NCBI GenBank assembly: GCA_023548195.1
Contig: JAJHZJ010000268.1
Span: forward strand, 2,720,766 to 2,784,765
Length of the DNA: 64,000 nucleotides
Direction of reading: 5' to 3'
Origin: Bettongia penicillata ogilbyi
Taxonomy: Eukaryota > Chordata > Mammalia > Diprotodontia > Potoroidae
Shown piece by piece: positions 10,591 to 19,999 of the stretch; the first letter of the stretch is position 1, and each line of letters opens with the position of its first letter. Both the position numbers and the translations under genes were made by a program. Under the pieces are notes generated by a model that saw only the letters and a program-made list of their open reading frames with translations, made no database searches and was not told the DNA's origin.

Positions 10591-11480
10591 TGATTTTTAT
10601 GTCTTGCTCTGATGTTATGGTATGCATTGTTCTTCCTCATCTGAAAGGATGGAAAAAAATACCTCTTCACCAGGCAAGTAACCTTCTATAATCTTATTTT
10701 TTCCCCCTTTTTGGGCATTTTTCCAGTCAGTTACTTGACTTTTGAATCCTTCATCAAGAAGAGGGTATACTCTAGGGACTTGTAAGTTCTCAGTTCCTCC
10801 AAAGTGGCACAATCAGAGTTTACTCCTCCCTTGGCCTGCGCTCTGGGCTGGGAACAACCAGAAGCACTCTTCTGCCCAGGATCTGTAAGTAGGATTCACT
10901 GTCCAGAGCCTCTACCAGCTCCACCAGGCCAGTGCTCCTCCTCATTCCAGAACCTCCACTCAGGGCTGAGACCCAGATCAGCCACTCAATTCCCCCAAGG
11001 TCTTTAAGCCTTAGGGCTCCACAAAATGGACACTTGTACAGGGGCTAGGGCAGGACCCTGCTCTCTTCTCACATAGATGAAAGAGCTTTCTCACTGACCT
11101 TTGAAGCTGTCTTTGGTATTTATGGGGTGAGAAATCTGGGAATCACAGCTGCTACCCATGATTCTGTGCCCTGAAACCTGCTCTCATCCTGTACCATGTC
11201 TTGCAGCCAAAGTTGGGTTGGGTTCCATGGGCTGCACCCTGCTCTGAGCCTGGTACGATAAACCTCTCTTGTTGGCTTTCCAGTCTGCCTTGGGCTGGAA
11301 ATGTCTTTCACTCTGTTTAGTAGCTTCTGCTGCTCTAGAGTTTGTTTAGAGTCATTTTTACAGGTATTTTATGGATTGTGAAGAGAGAGATTCTACAGGT
11401 CCCTCCTTCTACTCTACCATCTTGGCTTCAGCCCTCCCAGTCTTTCTTTAGAGGGTTTTTGCTTTCTTTGAATGAGGTAA

Positions 11481-11486
11481 GTGTGT

Positions 11487-11540
<54 letters not shown>
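11481..11540. repeat. (GT)n microsatellite
   Basis: Sixty bases of GT with one 'at' interruption, just outside the 5' end of HAL1 copy A. The Val/Cys and Thr/His frames over it are artefacts of the repeat. Confidence 0.97.
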
Positions 11541-11542
<2 letters not shown>

Positions 11543-11544
11543 AG

Positions 11545-12205
11545 ATGCCCCTATGGTGAAGTGGAATGGGTAGTTGGGGGAGGGTATAGAGGGAGAGGAT
11601 GAACAAAAATGGGGCATAAACTTTCAAAAGATCAACCAGTTCTGTTGTATTGCTTTATGGTATTTAATCCGACTTTGAACATCATTGTAATTGCCTGAAA
11701 GCCTCCAGCACACACACAATTTATGGAATGGAAATTACCTTTTGATCATCGAAAAGGCCCAAAGTTATGTGAAAGCAAGCCCATGCATTCCAGTTTTTTC
11801 AGTTACTCTCCAAGAACTCATAATATTGTCAGTGACAGAAATATTTGGCTTCAGCTTTGTTGTCTGAATGCTAATATGGAATGGTATGAGTTGGAGGGCT
11901 GTCCAGGGATAATTTCAAACTTTGAGCCCTTTGAAGTTTAGGTGCTTATCAATTCAGAATTTAGCAAAGTCCTTTAGAAAGCAAAATTTTACTATTGCAT
12001 ATATCTAGTTACACAAAGAATTAAGTTCTGTTTGATTTCCTACATACGGATTAATATAGTAATACAGAGAATCAGATTTACTATTATAATTATTAACACT
12101 AATAATAATTTTTTGTTAGTCTGGGCTAACTATGGTTTTCTTTGGTGTAGGAAGCTGTCTTTAAGGAAATTTCTTCTACAAAAGAAGATTAGAAACTGCT
12201 TGGTA
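11545..12205. other. Single-copy stretch, possible conserved non-coding DNA
   Basis: No repeat is recognised. A 72-codon frame (11,723-11,941) is present but I can name no family, and it has no obvious splice context. The block 11,640-11,960 has balanced composition, unlike the surrounding decayed repeats. It is worth an interspecies alignment. Confidence 0.35.
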
Positions 12206-12207
12206 AT

Positions 12208-12435
12208 GTTATAGTGCTGGATTTGGAATAGAGACCTAAGATCAAATCCTGTCTCAGACACTTACTAGCTATGTGACCATAGTCAAGTCATTTAACTTCT
12301 CTTCACCTCAGTTTTGTCATATATAAAATGGGGATAATAATAGCTCCCCCCATCACAAGATTGTTATAAGAATTCAATGAGGTAAGTCATGTAAAGTGCT
12401 TTGTAATTCTTAACAAATACCTGGTAGCTATCATT
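12208..12435 (+). repeat. MIR/THER1-like SINE, sense
   Basis: 'gatcaaatcctgtctcagac', 'acttactagctatgtgacca', 'cacctcagttttgtcatata', 'aaaatggggataataatagc', 'aaagtgctttgtaattctta' and 'tggtagctatcat' follow the MIR order from near the tRNA-like box B to the 3' end. Confidence 0.88.
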
Positions 12436-12469
12436 GGACAGTAGCCTAAAACACGGAGAAGGGAAAGGA

Positions 12470-12730
12470 ATAAGTATTTATGCAGTGCCTACTGTGTGCC
12501 AGGCACTATACTAAGCACTCTTTACAAATAGTATCTCCTTTGATCATCACAACAATCATGGATGGGGGTGCTATTATTATCCATATTTTGCATTTGAGGA
12601 AATGGAGGAAAATCAAGGTTAAATGACTTGCCCAAAGTCACACAGCTAGTTGATATCTGTGGCTGGATTTGTGGCTCTTCTTGACACCAGACCTAATGCT
12701 CTATCCACTGTGCCACAAGCCACCTCTACT
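12470..12730 (-). repeat. MIR/THER1-like SINE, antisense
   Basis: 'gtgcctactgtgtgccaggc', 'actatactaagcactcttta', 'catttgaggaaatggaggaa', 'atgacttgcccaaagtcaca', 'cagctagttgatatctgtgg' and 'atgctctatccactgtgcca' are the antisense MIR in order. It lies tail-to-tail with the sense copy at 12,208-12,435. Confidence 0.88.
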
Positions 12731-12735
12731 GGGAG

Positions 12736-13110
12736 GTAAAATGACTTTTGTAGAGTCACACAATCACTATATCTCAGAAGGAAGATTACACCCAGATATT
12801 TCTTACTCTGAGGAACTCTCTCTACCCACTGTGCCACAAAAACAACTCTCAGCTACAACAACAACATATCTGTATGGTTTTTCTAGGTTTACAAAACACT
12901 TTCCTCCTTTGAGATACATAATCATTATTTTCCTCTGTGACAGAGAAGGTAAACAAAGTTAAGAAAGGGGAGCTGATTTACATGAGTTTACATAATTGCA
13001 TATGTCAGAGCTTATACTTGAACCCCAAACTTAGGATTCATCAACCATTGCTGCTCTCATTACAAGAGACCGCCTGTCTCCCTGTCAGCCAGAAAACCTG
13101 TAGCACACAT
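12736..13110 (-). repeat. Two further antisense MIR-like fragments
   Basis: 12,736-12,836 repeats the 'aatgacttttgtagagtcac...ctacccactgtgccac' part of antisense MIR. 12,885-13,110 carries 'acaaaacactttcctccttt' and 'gacagagaaggtaaacaaag'. Both are diverged. Confidence 0.6.
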
Positions 13111-13207
13111 ATTATATCACCTTTGCAACTTATTTCCTGTTTATTGCTGGATAAATAATTTTTCTTTGGAAATTTTCTGTTCTCCTATAAAAGGAAGGGA
13201 TTGGAAT

Positions 13208-13377
13208 CAGGGGTGTTGAACCTGTGACCTCCTAAGTCCTTGAATGTGCCCTTTTGACTGAGTTCAAGTTTTACGAAACAAATCCCCTTAATAAAAGGAT
13301 TTGTTCTGTAAAACTTAGCTACACTCAAGGACCTAGAAAGCTACATGTGGCCTCAAGTCACAGGTTTCCCACCCCTG
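13208..13377. mobile_element. hAT-like MITE forming a 170-bp imperfect palindrome
   Basis: Starts CAGGGGTG and ends with the complementary CCCCTG. Inside, the left arm ('aacctgtgacctcctaagtc', 'tccttgaatgtg', 'gttttacgaaacaaatcc') is matched by the inverted right arm ('ggatttgttctgtaaaac', 'cactcaaggacct', 'cctcaagtcacaggttt'). The two arms fold onto each other around a short centre 'ccttaataaaa' near 13,290. No transposase is encoded, so it is non-autonomous. The CAG terminus and length fit marsupial hAT MITEs. An 8-bp target duplication is not evident. Confidence 0.82.
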
Positions 13378-13469
13378 GAGTAGGTACTCTCTAAGGCTCC
13401 CTACAGCTGATTCCCATCATCTTTCTTTCTAACACCAATGTTATAGTGAGGTTTTACCTTTAAACTCCT

Positions 13470-13808
13470 TCATTATTACTGTTACATTCTCTAGTTTGTA
13501 GCACACTGGCTGGAGCTCAGTAGGCTCTTAACAAACGTTCAGTGAATTGAATTGAGACAGTGATGTGGTACAGCAGATAGAGTGCTGGGCCTGGAGTCAG
13601 GAACAACTGGGTTCAAATCCACCCTTACACACTTACTAGCTGGGGTTATCCTGAATAAGTCACTTGAACCTCTGTTTGCCTGAGTTTGCCTCAGTAGGAA
13701 GCACCAACTTCCCAGAGTTGCCATGAGAATCAAAAAGGTAATATTTGTAAAGCACTTTGCACAGTGCCCAGCACATAGTGTTATGTAATTGTTAGCTATT
13801 ATTATCAT
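13470..13808 (+). repeat. L2-like tail followed by a Mon1/MIR-type SINE
   Basis: 13,470-13,555 ends 'agtaggctcttaacaaacgt' like an L2 tail. The SINE at 13,556-13,808 has 'agatagagtgctgggcctgg', 'agtcaggaacaactgggttc', 'aaatccacccttacacactt', 'agcactttgcacagtgccca' and 'gttagctattatta', giving a near-complete head and 3' end. A middle segment is altered ('gcctcagtaggaagcacc'). Confidence 0.8.
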
Positions 13809-13849
13809 AACATGGATTTAATTAATAGTGCTTTTACAATTGTAAAGCT

Positions 13850-14030
13850 TCTTTACCAAATTATCTGCAGTGTAAACTTTCTCCAGTTCTTCCTGAACAA
13901 GCAGTTCCTTTAGCAAGCAGTTGACTTGTTTTTCATGATTTCCTTGTATAACTCTCATTTCTCTTCCCAATTTTTCCTCTACTTCTCTTACTTGATTTTC
14001 AAAATCCTTTTTGAGCTCTTCCAAAGTGAC
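13850..14030 (-). pseudogene. HAL1/L1 ORF1 coiled-coil fragment, antisense
   Basis: The minus-strand frame (13,818-14,024) begins MEELKKDFENQVREVEEKLG, nearly the same as copy B at 52,389. After about 35 codons the similarity fades and is replaced by another sequence ('ELLVQEELEKVYT'). It is a 5' ORF1 scrap of the younger HAL1 subfamily lying inverted just upstream of copy C. It might come from a separate insertion or a rearrangement. Confidence 0.75.
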
Positions 14031-14740
14031 CTTAGGTCCTTGAATGTTGTTCTGGCAGAGTTTGGCAGCTTAACCCAAACCAAAAAAGGCTTCAAAACTT
14101 TATCCAATAGGGAGAGGATTTGGGTAAAATGGTGGAGTACTTCAGAAAATTTCAAGCTCTCAAGATTTTCCTCTAGGAAAGAGATAAAATAGCACCTCTG
14201 GGCAAAAATAGAGCAGTGAAAGCAAATAAGAGGGATCGTCTTAGGACAATCAGAGGAGACTGGAAGAAAAATCCCAGGACTAGATTTCCTCTGTGAGAAG
14301 AGTAAATACCTCTAGGCTAGGGTCCCCTTTAACAACTATCAGCAAGCTGCTCTTACAACAAGTGGCAAGCCCTGGGGTTAGTTGGTTTGGAAGGCTGCCT
14401 TGGCCCCAGTCGCAGGAACTTTTACCCTGTACAGTCAGGGGAGTTGGGTGTCTGACCTGGGGAAGATCTAGGGAACCTCTGCTGACAAGGAATGTCAGAC
14501 CCATCTGTGCTTAGGGGATCAGTGGGGGCAAGAAGGAACAAACCTGCATATTCCTGGTAAGTGCAGAAGCCAGTGGGGTGGGAAGACCACTCTGGCTATT
14601 TGAATTCAAGGTCAGAGAGGAGAAATGAAGAGGATCAGAGGAATAGAGAAGACCAGGGTTCATCTTCAGACGAGGATACTGAAGCAGAGAAACCCTCTTC
14701 TACCCTAAAGAGTAATGTCAAATGATCTCCTGCTCAAAAA

Positions 14741-15713
14741 GAATTCACTGAAGAACTAAAAAAAGAGTTTAAAAATAAAATGACAGAAATTGAGGAAAAA
14801 TTAAAAAGAAAAATGAGAATAATACAAGAAAAACAGTAAGATTATGTCAAGAAAGTCAACCAATTAGAAAAGGAGACCCAGAATCTTAAGGAAGAAAATG
14901 ACTCCTTAAAAATCAGAATTGGGCAAGAGGAAACCAGTGAAGTTGTAATATATATACATGTACACACACATATAAATACATAGACATGCATATGTATTTC
15001 TATATGTATATATGTGTATGACTATATATATAATATAATATATATGATGAAAAACAGAAGAGAATGTGAAACATAATAAAAACAATGAATCTAGAGAGCA
15101 GATCAAGAAAACATATGAGTAATTGGATTAGCTAAAAGTTGTGTTAGAAAAAAGAATTTTGATCAATAATATAAGAAATAATTAAAGAAAGTTGTCCTGA
15201 AAATTAGGACAGAAGGGGAAAGCAGAAATAAAAAGAAATCTATCCATCAACACCTAAAAGAGATCCTACAAGGAAATATTATAGTGAATATTATATTATA
15301 GTTAATGTTATAAATATATATATATATATATATATATAATAGAAATATTATAGTTGAATTCCCAAAACCCCAGATCAAGGATAAAATATTATGAGGAACA
15401 AGAAAAAAAATTTACATATGATGGTACCACAATTAGAATCACAAAAGACCTAACATTGATGACACTAAAAGATCACAGGTCTTGGAACATCATATATCAA
15501 AGAGCGAAAGAACTGGACCCCCAGCTGAAAATATCATATACAGCAAAGCTAAATATAATTTTGAATGGAAAAAAATGGATATTTAATCAACTGTCAGACT
15601 TGGAGGACTCTGTTAAAAACAAACAAACCCTGAACTCATTAGAAGAGTTGACATACGAGAGTCAAGAGAACTATAAGGCATATGCCAATGACCAATTACG
15701 AGGGACTAAATAA
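14741..15713 (+). pseudogene. L1/HAL1 ORF1 protein relic (copy C)
   Basis: The N-terminal part reads 'EELKKEFKNKMTEIEEKLKR' and on into a coiled coil, with a stop near 14,838. The middle (RRM) is damaged by AT-rich expansions at 14,945-15,048 and 15,306-15,342. The last 119 codons (15,354-15,713) are open and match the ORF1p C-terminal domain: 'TTIRITKDLTLMTLKDHRSW', 'QLKISYTAKLNIILNGKKW', ending just before the 3' UTR. Not functional as it stands. Confidence 0.82.
14945..15342. repeat. AT-rich microsatellites inside HAL1 copy C
   Basis: TATA/CACA tract at about 14,945-15,048 and (AT)n at 15,306-15,342. The second is flanked by the direct repeat gaaatattatag at 15,273-15,284 and 15,342-15,353, suggesting a small duplication plus expansion that broke ORF1. 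Confidence 0.8.
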
Positions 15714-16319
15714 GGATAGAATGTTTACCTTTCGGGTATAGAAAAAGTAATTTTTTACATTTTCTTATGTCTATTTTATGTCTAAGATTGTTACTAGTAA
15801 TTAGGTAGCTCATAAAAAAGATTGGGGTAGATCTGAGTATGATATGACTTTAAAAAGTAAAACCATTCAAGAAAGCTAAAAGAGTCGTTATCTTATACAA
15901 ATGTGGTGCAAGTGGAAGAACCAATACAGAAGAATTAGATGGGGGAGGGGGTTATTAGTTCTCGAAACCTACTTTCATTGGGAATGGATTTGAGGGGAAA
16001 ATACATATACATCTAGAAGAATATAAAAGTCTTCTAAATTTAAAAAAAGAAATAAAACTCTGAAGGGATAGGGAGGGGGAGAGGATAAAGGAGGGATCTT
16101 TTCAGAGGAGCAAGAGGGAATAGGTTAAAAGGGGAGTATAGAAGTGTGTTTAGATTTAGGGGAATGGGAAGATAAGGGAGGAATTGCTGCAGTGGGAGTA
16201 GGTTAAGTAATACGAAGGCAAGGTAGCAGGTAGAAATAAAGTAGAGGAATTAGGAGAGATAGGAAAAAAGATATGAACAAACATGAAAAACAACATTAGG
16301 AGTACAATCTCTTAGGGAA

Positions 16320-16405
16320 GGTATATGTTTATATATGTATGTATGTATATGCATGTATGTATATGTGTATGTATATATTAATACACACATATAAATATAT
16401 CTATG
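16320..16405. repeat. (TATG)n-like microsatellite in the 3' UTR of copy C
   Basis: Degenerate tatgtatgtatatgcatg run ending with 'acacacatataaatatat'. It lies in the 3' UTR of copy C, roughly where the CA repeats lie in copies A and B. Confidence 0.75.
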
Positions 16406-16869
16406 CTCAGTTGCAGCGTTGGGGTGGTAGGTAGTGGGGAAAGAAGAGGGGAAAAGAAAAAAGTAAAAAGTACAGTAGAGAACAAAAAAAAATCTACAAG
16501 GAAGCAAAGAAAAGATGGACAACTTTCAACTTAACACACAGTATTTAACATAAAGCCTGTCTTGAAATGATTACTTATTCCTGTATGTTTTGGATCATCT
16601 CCTCTGTTCTGTTATGCACATGACATGACATGTTTTTCTTTATCTTATTTTATATTCAAATTTATATTTAGGTTTATAATGTTTCTTTTTCTTATTATGT
16701 GTTTGTTTTAGTATTTGTCTGAAATTAAAAAAAAAGAAAAAGAAAGAAAGAAAAAGAAAGAAACTTTATCCTATCTTAGATAGTGAGCCAAGTGTCCAAT
16801 GATCAGTCTTCAACATTGCTGAGAGGCTCCTCATCTACTGGGTAAGGGATTTTTTAAGCAATAGCAACT

Positions 16870-17300
16870 CAAAAAGAGCCATGTATTAAGGGCATATCAT
16901 ATTTATTGGTAGAGGGAATTATCTATGCGAATGAAATTGTTGACCTTAAGAATATTGAAGTATCTCATTTAATCCTCATAGTAGCTCTCAGAGGTAGATA
17001 GGATAAATAATAATGCTAATACTTTTTTATAGATAAGAAACTATAGATGCTTAAAGATATCTTAGGATCAGATCATAAGAGTGTGGATTGAGAGCCGAAA
17101 GGATCACACAGGTCTTGGAGTCTGACTGCCTTATTTTATTTATTTAAATTATTTATTTACTTATTTAATTTTAAGGCACAAAGGAATTTTAGGGACTTGC
17201 CCATGGTCACATAGCCAATTAAATATCTGAGATGGCATTCGAACCCATGGCTACAAGGGTCTATGTCCGGTGTTCTTGAGGTGACTTATTTGAGTTAATA
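16870..17300 (-). repeat. Degraded antisense MIR-like remnants
   Basis: 'aatcctcatagtagctctca' and 'gaggtagataggataaataa' (16,970-17,060), then 'gggacttgcccatggtcaca', 'tagccaattaaatatctgag' and 'cattcgaacccatggctaca' (17,175-17,270), are antisense MIR pieces separated by an AT-rich (attt)n stretch near 17,130-17,172. Confidence 0.65.
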
Positions 17301-17399
17301 CTAATTTAAAAGTCATAGGACTCTAACCAGGGCCTTACCACTTCAAAAACCAGGGTCTGTTTTCTTCACTGTGAAACTAGACTTCCCAAAATACCAAAT

Positions 17400-17885
17400 T
17401 TTATAAGGTCACTCTCTACTCAAGAAGTTGCCATAGTTTCCTATCCCTAGGAGATCAAGTCCTGGCATTTACGACCTCTCTACAATCTAGCCCCATCCAG
17501 TAATTCTAGTCTTAGCTCTCTATCTAATATGCCTCTGCTCTATTCCAGTAAGCTTGGTTCCCTTAACCTTTCCCCTTTAATATACCAGGATCATTCGCTC
17601 CATGCCACTGTTTACAGCATCTCCCCAGCCTAAAATGCCCTGCTTGCTCTTTACAGAATCACAGGAAGCTCTCAACTGAAGGAAATTTCATGAATTTTTA
17701 TCAAATAGAGAGTACTTTGTATATTTATTGTATGTATCTTATGTGCTATATCCTTCATGAGACTGTAAACTCCTTGAGGGAAAAGATCGTATTTGTCTTT
17801 CTTTGAATCCCAGACTTAGCATTATGCCTGACACATAGTAAGCACTTACTTTACAGATGCTTCTTGACTGAGTGAATGGATCCAA
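17400..17885 (+). repeat. L2 LINE 3' part, sense
   Basis: Order of L2 phrases: 'gtcctggcatttacgacctc', 'tacaatctagccccatccag', 'gactgtaaactccttgaggg', 'ttagcattatgcctgacaca', 'tagtaagcacttactttaca'. It includes the L2 3' terminus. It encodes nothing intact. Confidence 0.85.
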
Positions 17886-18640
17886 TTCTCACTAACAAGA
17901 ATGGTTACTTATATATTTTTTTTAAATCCTAGGAACCATTGGGAAAAGTTTAACTTTTTATCTACAAAACATTTCATAAAATATTTCAAGCAATTATTGA
18001 GAATAAGTTAAGAGGTGTGAGCTAGGTGATAGTGTAGTTGAGTGAATTCCAAATTGATTAAGTTACTAGACTTAAAGAATAGTAATTAATGGTCTAATAC
18101 CACCTTGGAAGGACTTCTTCAGTGAAATGATGGAGGCATCTCTATTTGGTCCTTTCTTATTTGAAAATTTTTGGTCATTATATGATGATTTGAATAAAAC
18201 AAATAGCATGCTTGTCAAATTTGTAGGTAACCCGAAATAAAAGATATATACAGTATCAGGAAGCAAAAATATTTCAACCAACTAGAACGATAGGTCTACA
18301 TCTAATATATCTATCCCTAATCTAATAACAAGAAGCTTACAAGGAATAAATGTAAAATTTTTACATTTACATTGAAAAAGTCAATTTTACAAATTGAAGA
18401 TGAAGGAAATGTTAATCAACTGTTCTTTTGAAAACTCCTTGAGGTTTCAGTGGAGTATAATTCTACATAAATTCTCATAGATTAGGTCTGCATATTTCTC
18501 ACTTCCATGCCATTCTTTCCATTTGATTCAGCTCTTTATATGATCTTTCACCAGGACAATTGCACTAAGAGAGAGTTTCCTTTCTTCCAGGATCATCTCT
18601 CTCCTATAGGAACTTTACACAGCTGCCAGTCTGATATGCC
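17886..18640. other. Unassigned stretch, weak L2 at its end
   Basis: No gene seen. From about 18,490 there are L2-like words, ending with 'cacagctgccagtctgatat' and 'gcctaaaatacaggtctgac' at 18,617-18,660. The rest is unassigned AT-rich DNA. Confidence 0.4.
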
Positions 18641-18649
18641 TAAAATACA

Positions 18650-18770
18650 GGTCTGACCATGACCATACAGCCAGAATGTGTTAGAGCGGCAGCTTGAACC
18701 CAGTTTGAACTTGAAGTCACCCCAAGTCCTGACCTCTATCCATTAGTTCATTCTTTCTTTTATCTTGCAC
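18650..18770 (-). repeat. MIR-like fragment, antisense
   Basis: 'catacagccagaatgtgtta', 'gagcggcagcttgaacccag' and 'gacctctatccattag' are the antisense of the MIR head region. Confidence 0.6.
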
Positions 18771-18929
18771 ATTGTATGTGTTTAATAAATTCTGGCTGTT
18801 GAATTGAACATGAGTCAACAATGTGACGTGGTAACCAAAATGATTTATGCAAACTTTGGCTGCATTAAGATGATTGTAGTTTCTAGAACAAGGGTGGCGA
18901 TAAACCCTTTCTACTCTCCCTTTTTCATT

Positions 18930-19625
18930 TGGAGAAGTGTGCTTAGTTTGGGGACCACATTCTAGGAATGGTGCGAAGCTATATTGAGCACAAACACCAT
19001 ATCAGGAACTCCAGAGTATAGGCTGAACCAGAAGGAAATATAATTGGGAAATATTTAACAAAGTAAATAAAAATGCAATAAAACATAGATAACATTACAT
19101 TTTAAACCTAAGATAATATGCAGCCCTTGAGGATCCTTGGGTATGATTTAGTGGCCCCATTTCTGTTTGAGACAGACACCTCTGCTGTTGAGAATCCAGA
19201 GGAGAGAGCAACCAGAATATTGGAACTGGGGATGTTTAGCCTGGGGAAAAGAAGACTGAGGGTGCAGAGATGGGCATGATTTTTATCTTCAGGTATTTGA
19301 AAGGCTGTCACATGGAAAAAGGAATAGATTTGCTTTCCTTTTTTTTCCGGAGAGAGTGGTTGGAAGTTGTGGAGAAATTGAATTAGCTTCATTTTAAGGG
19401 AAACCTTTCTAATAACAGGTGGCATTCAAAAGTAGGATGTGTTGCCTTGGAAGGTACTCTACTTCAAAAGAGAGGCAGATGATCACTTTTCAGGTACATT
19501 ATAGAGAAAGATCTCATTCAGGGATGAGTTAGATTAAACAATCACTGAAGTCCTTTCTGACTAAGATTCTATAATTCTTTGATTCCCAAGGGGCCCTTCC
19601 AGCTCCAAGTTCTAGGATTTTGTAG
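18930..19625 (+). repeat. L3/CR1-clade LINE relic, sense
   Basis: Reads like the C-terminal ORF2 and 3' end of CR1/L3: 'ggaccacattctaggaatgg', 'ggaactggggatgtttagcc', 'tggggaaaagaagactgagg', 'aggtatttgaaaggctgtca' and 'tggaagttgtggagaaattg', closing with 'gcccttccagctccaagttc'. The wording corresponds to the CR1 protein string GLFSLEKRRL and neighbours. It is ancient and broken. The minus-strand frame over it is a shadow. Confidence 0.8.
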
Positions 19626-19734
19626 AAAATCAAGAATAAGGTGTGTTGCTCCTGTTGGATAAATAGCAGCCCCATTTCTACTTCCCTCACCTGGGAATGG
19701 ACTGATTCGATATTTAGTGCATAATAATAAAATA

Positions 19735-19985
19735 ACAATAACTAGCATTTAAATATCTCTTTAAAGTTTGCAGAAACAATTGACACATGTTCTCTTTTGA
19801 TCCTTATTACAACCCTGGTCTGTGTTATTTTTCCCATTTTTTTGGATGAGGGAAACAAGGAAAACAGAGTGTTAAATTATTTTCCCATGGTCACACAGGT
19901 AAGTACCCTAATCTAGTTTTTAACTCAAGTCTTCTTGATTCCATGTCCGATGCTCTATCCACTGTCCTACGTAGCCGCTATTCTC
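19735..19985 (-). repeat. MIR/THER1-like SINE, antisense
   Basis: 'ggtcacacaggtaagtaccc', 'ctcaagtcttcttgattcca' and 'gatgctctatccactgtcct' mark the antisense MIR head end, preceded by the diverged 3' part ('ataactagcatttaaatatc'). Confidence 0.78.
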
Positions 19986-19999
19986 CCCCGTTCAAGGTG

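Larger units (their letters stand above)
8612..11438 (-). mobile_element. HAL1-like ORF1-only LINE, copy A, antisense
   Basis: On the minus strand this is a full-length-looking element of about 2.8 kb. It starts at about 11,438 with 'gccaagatggtagagtagaa', typical of marsupial L1 5' ends. A moderately GC-rich 5' region is followed by an ORF1-type reading frame (about 10,590-9,640). The pyrimidine-rich (as seen on plus) 3' UTR carries a CA repeat, and an A-rich tail ends near 8,612. There is no ORF2 (endonuclease/reverse transcriptase) between ORF1 and the 3' UTR. The same layout is seen in copy B (51,541-54,344), so the absence looks like a family trait and not a private deletion. No convincing target duplication was found. 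Confidence 0.85.
14095..16771 (+). mobile_element. HAL1-like ORF1-only LINE, copy C, with 11-bp target duplication
   Basis: Direct repeats aaactttatcc at 14,095-14,105 and 16,761-16,771 bracket an element of about 2.65 kb that ends in an A-rich tail (about 16,727-16,760). The 5' end has 'aaaatggtggagta', a diverged L1-type start. ORF1 relic at about 14,741-15,713, then about 1 kb of 3' UTR rich in purines, with no ORF2. It belongs to a different, older subfamily than copies A and B, judged by weaker ORF1 similarity. Confidence 0.85.

Noticed and set aside
8593..11455. A target duplication for HAL1 copy A ('agactttactag' versus 'agtctttctttag')
   Set aside because: The match needs a gap and the left word is not next to the poly(T) tract, so it is too weak to claim.
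13200..13385. An 8-bp hAT target duplication around the MITE
   Set aside because: The flanks attggaat and gagtaggt do not match well enough to call.
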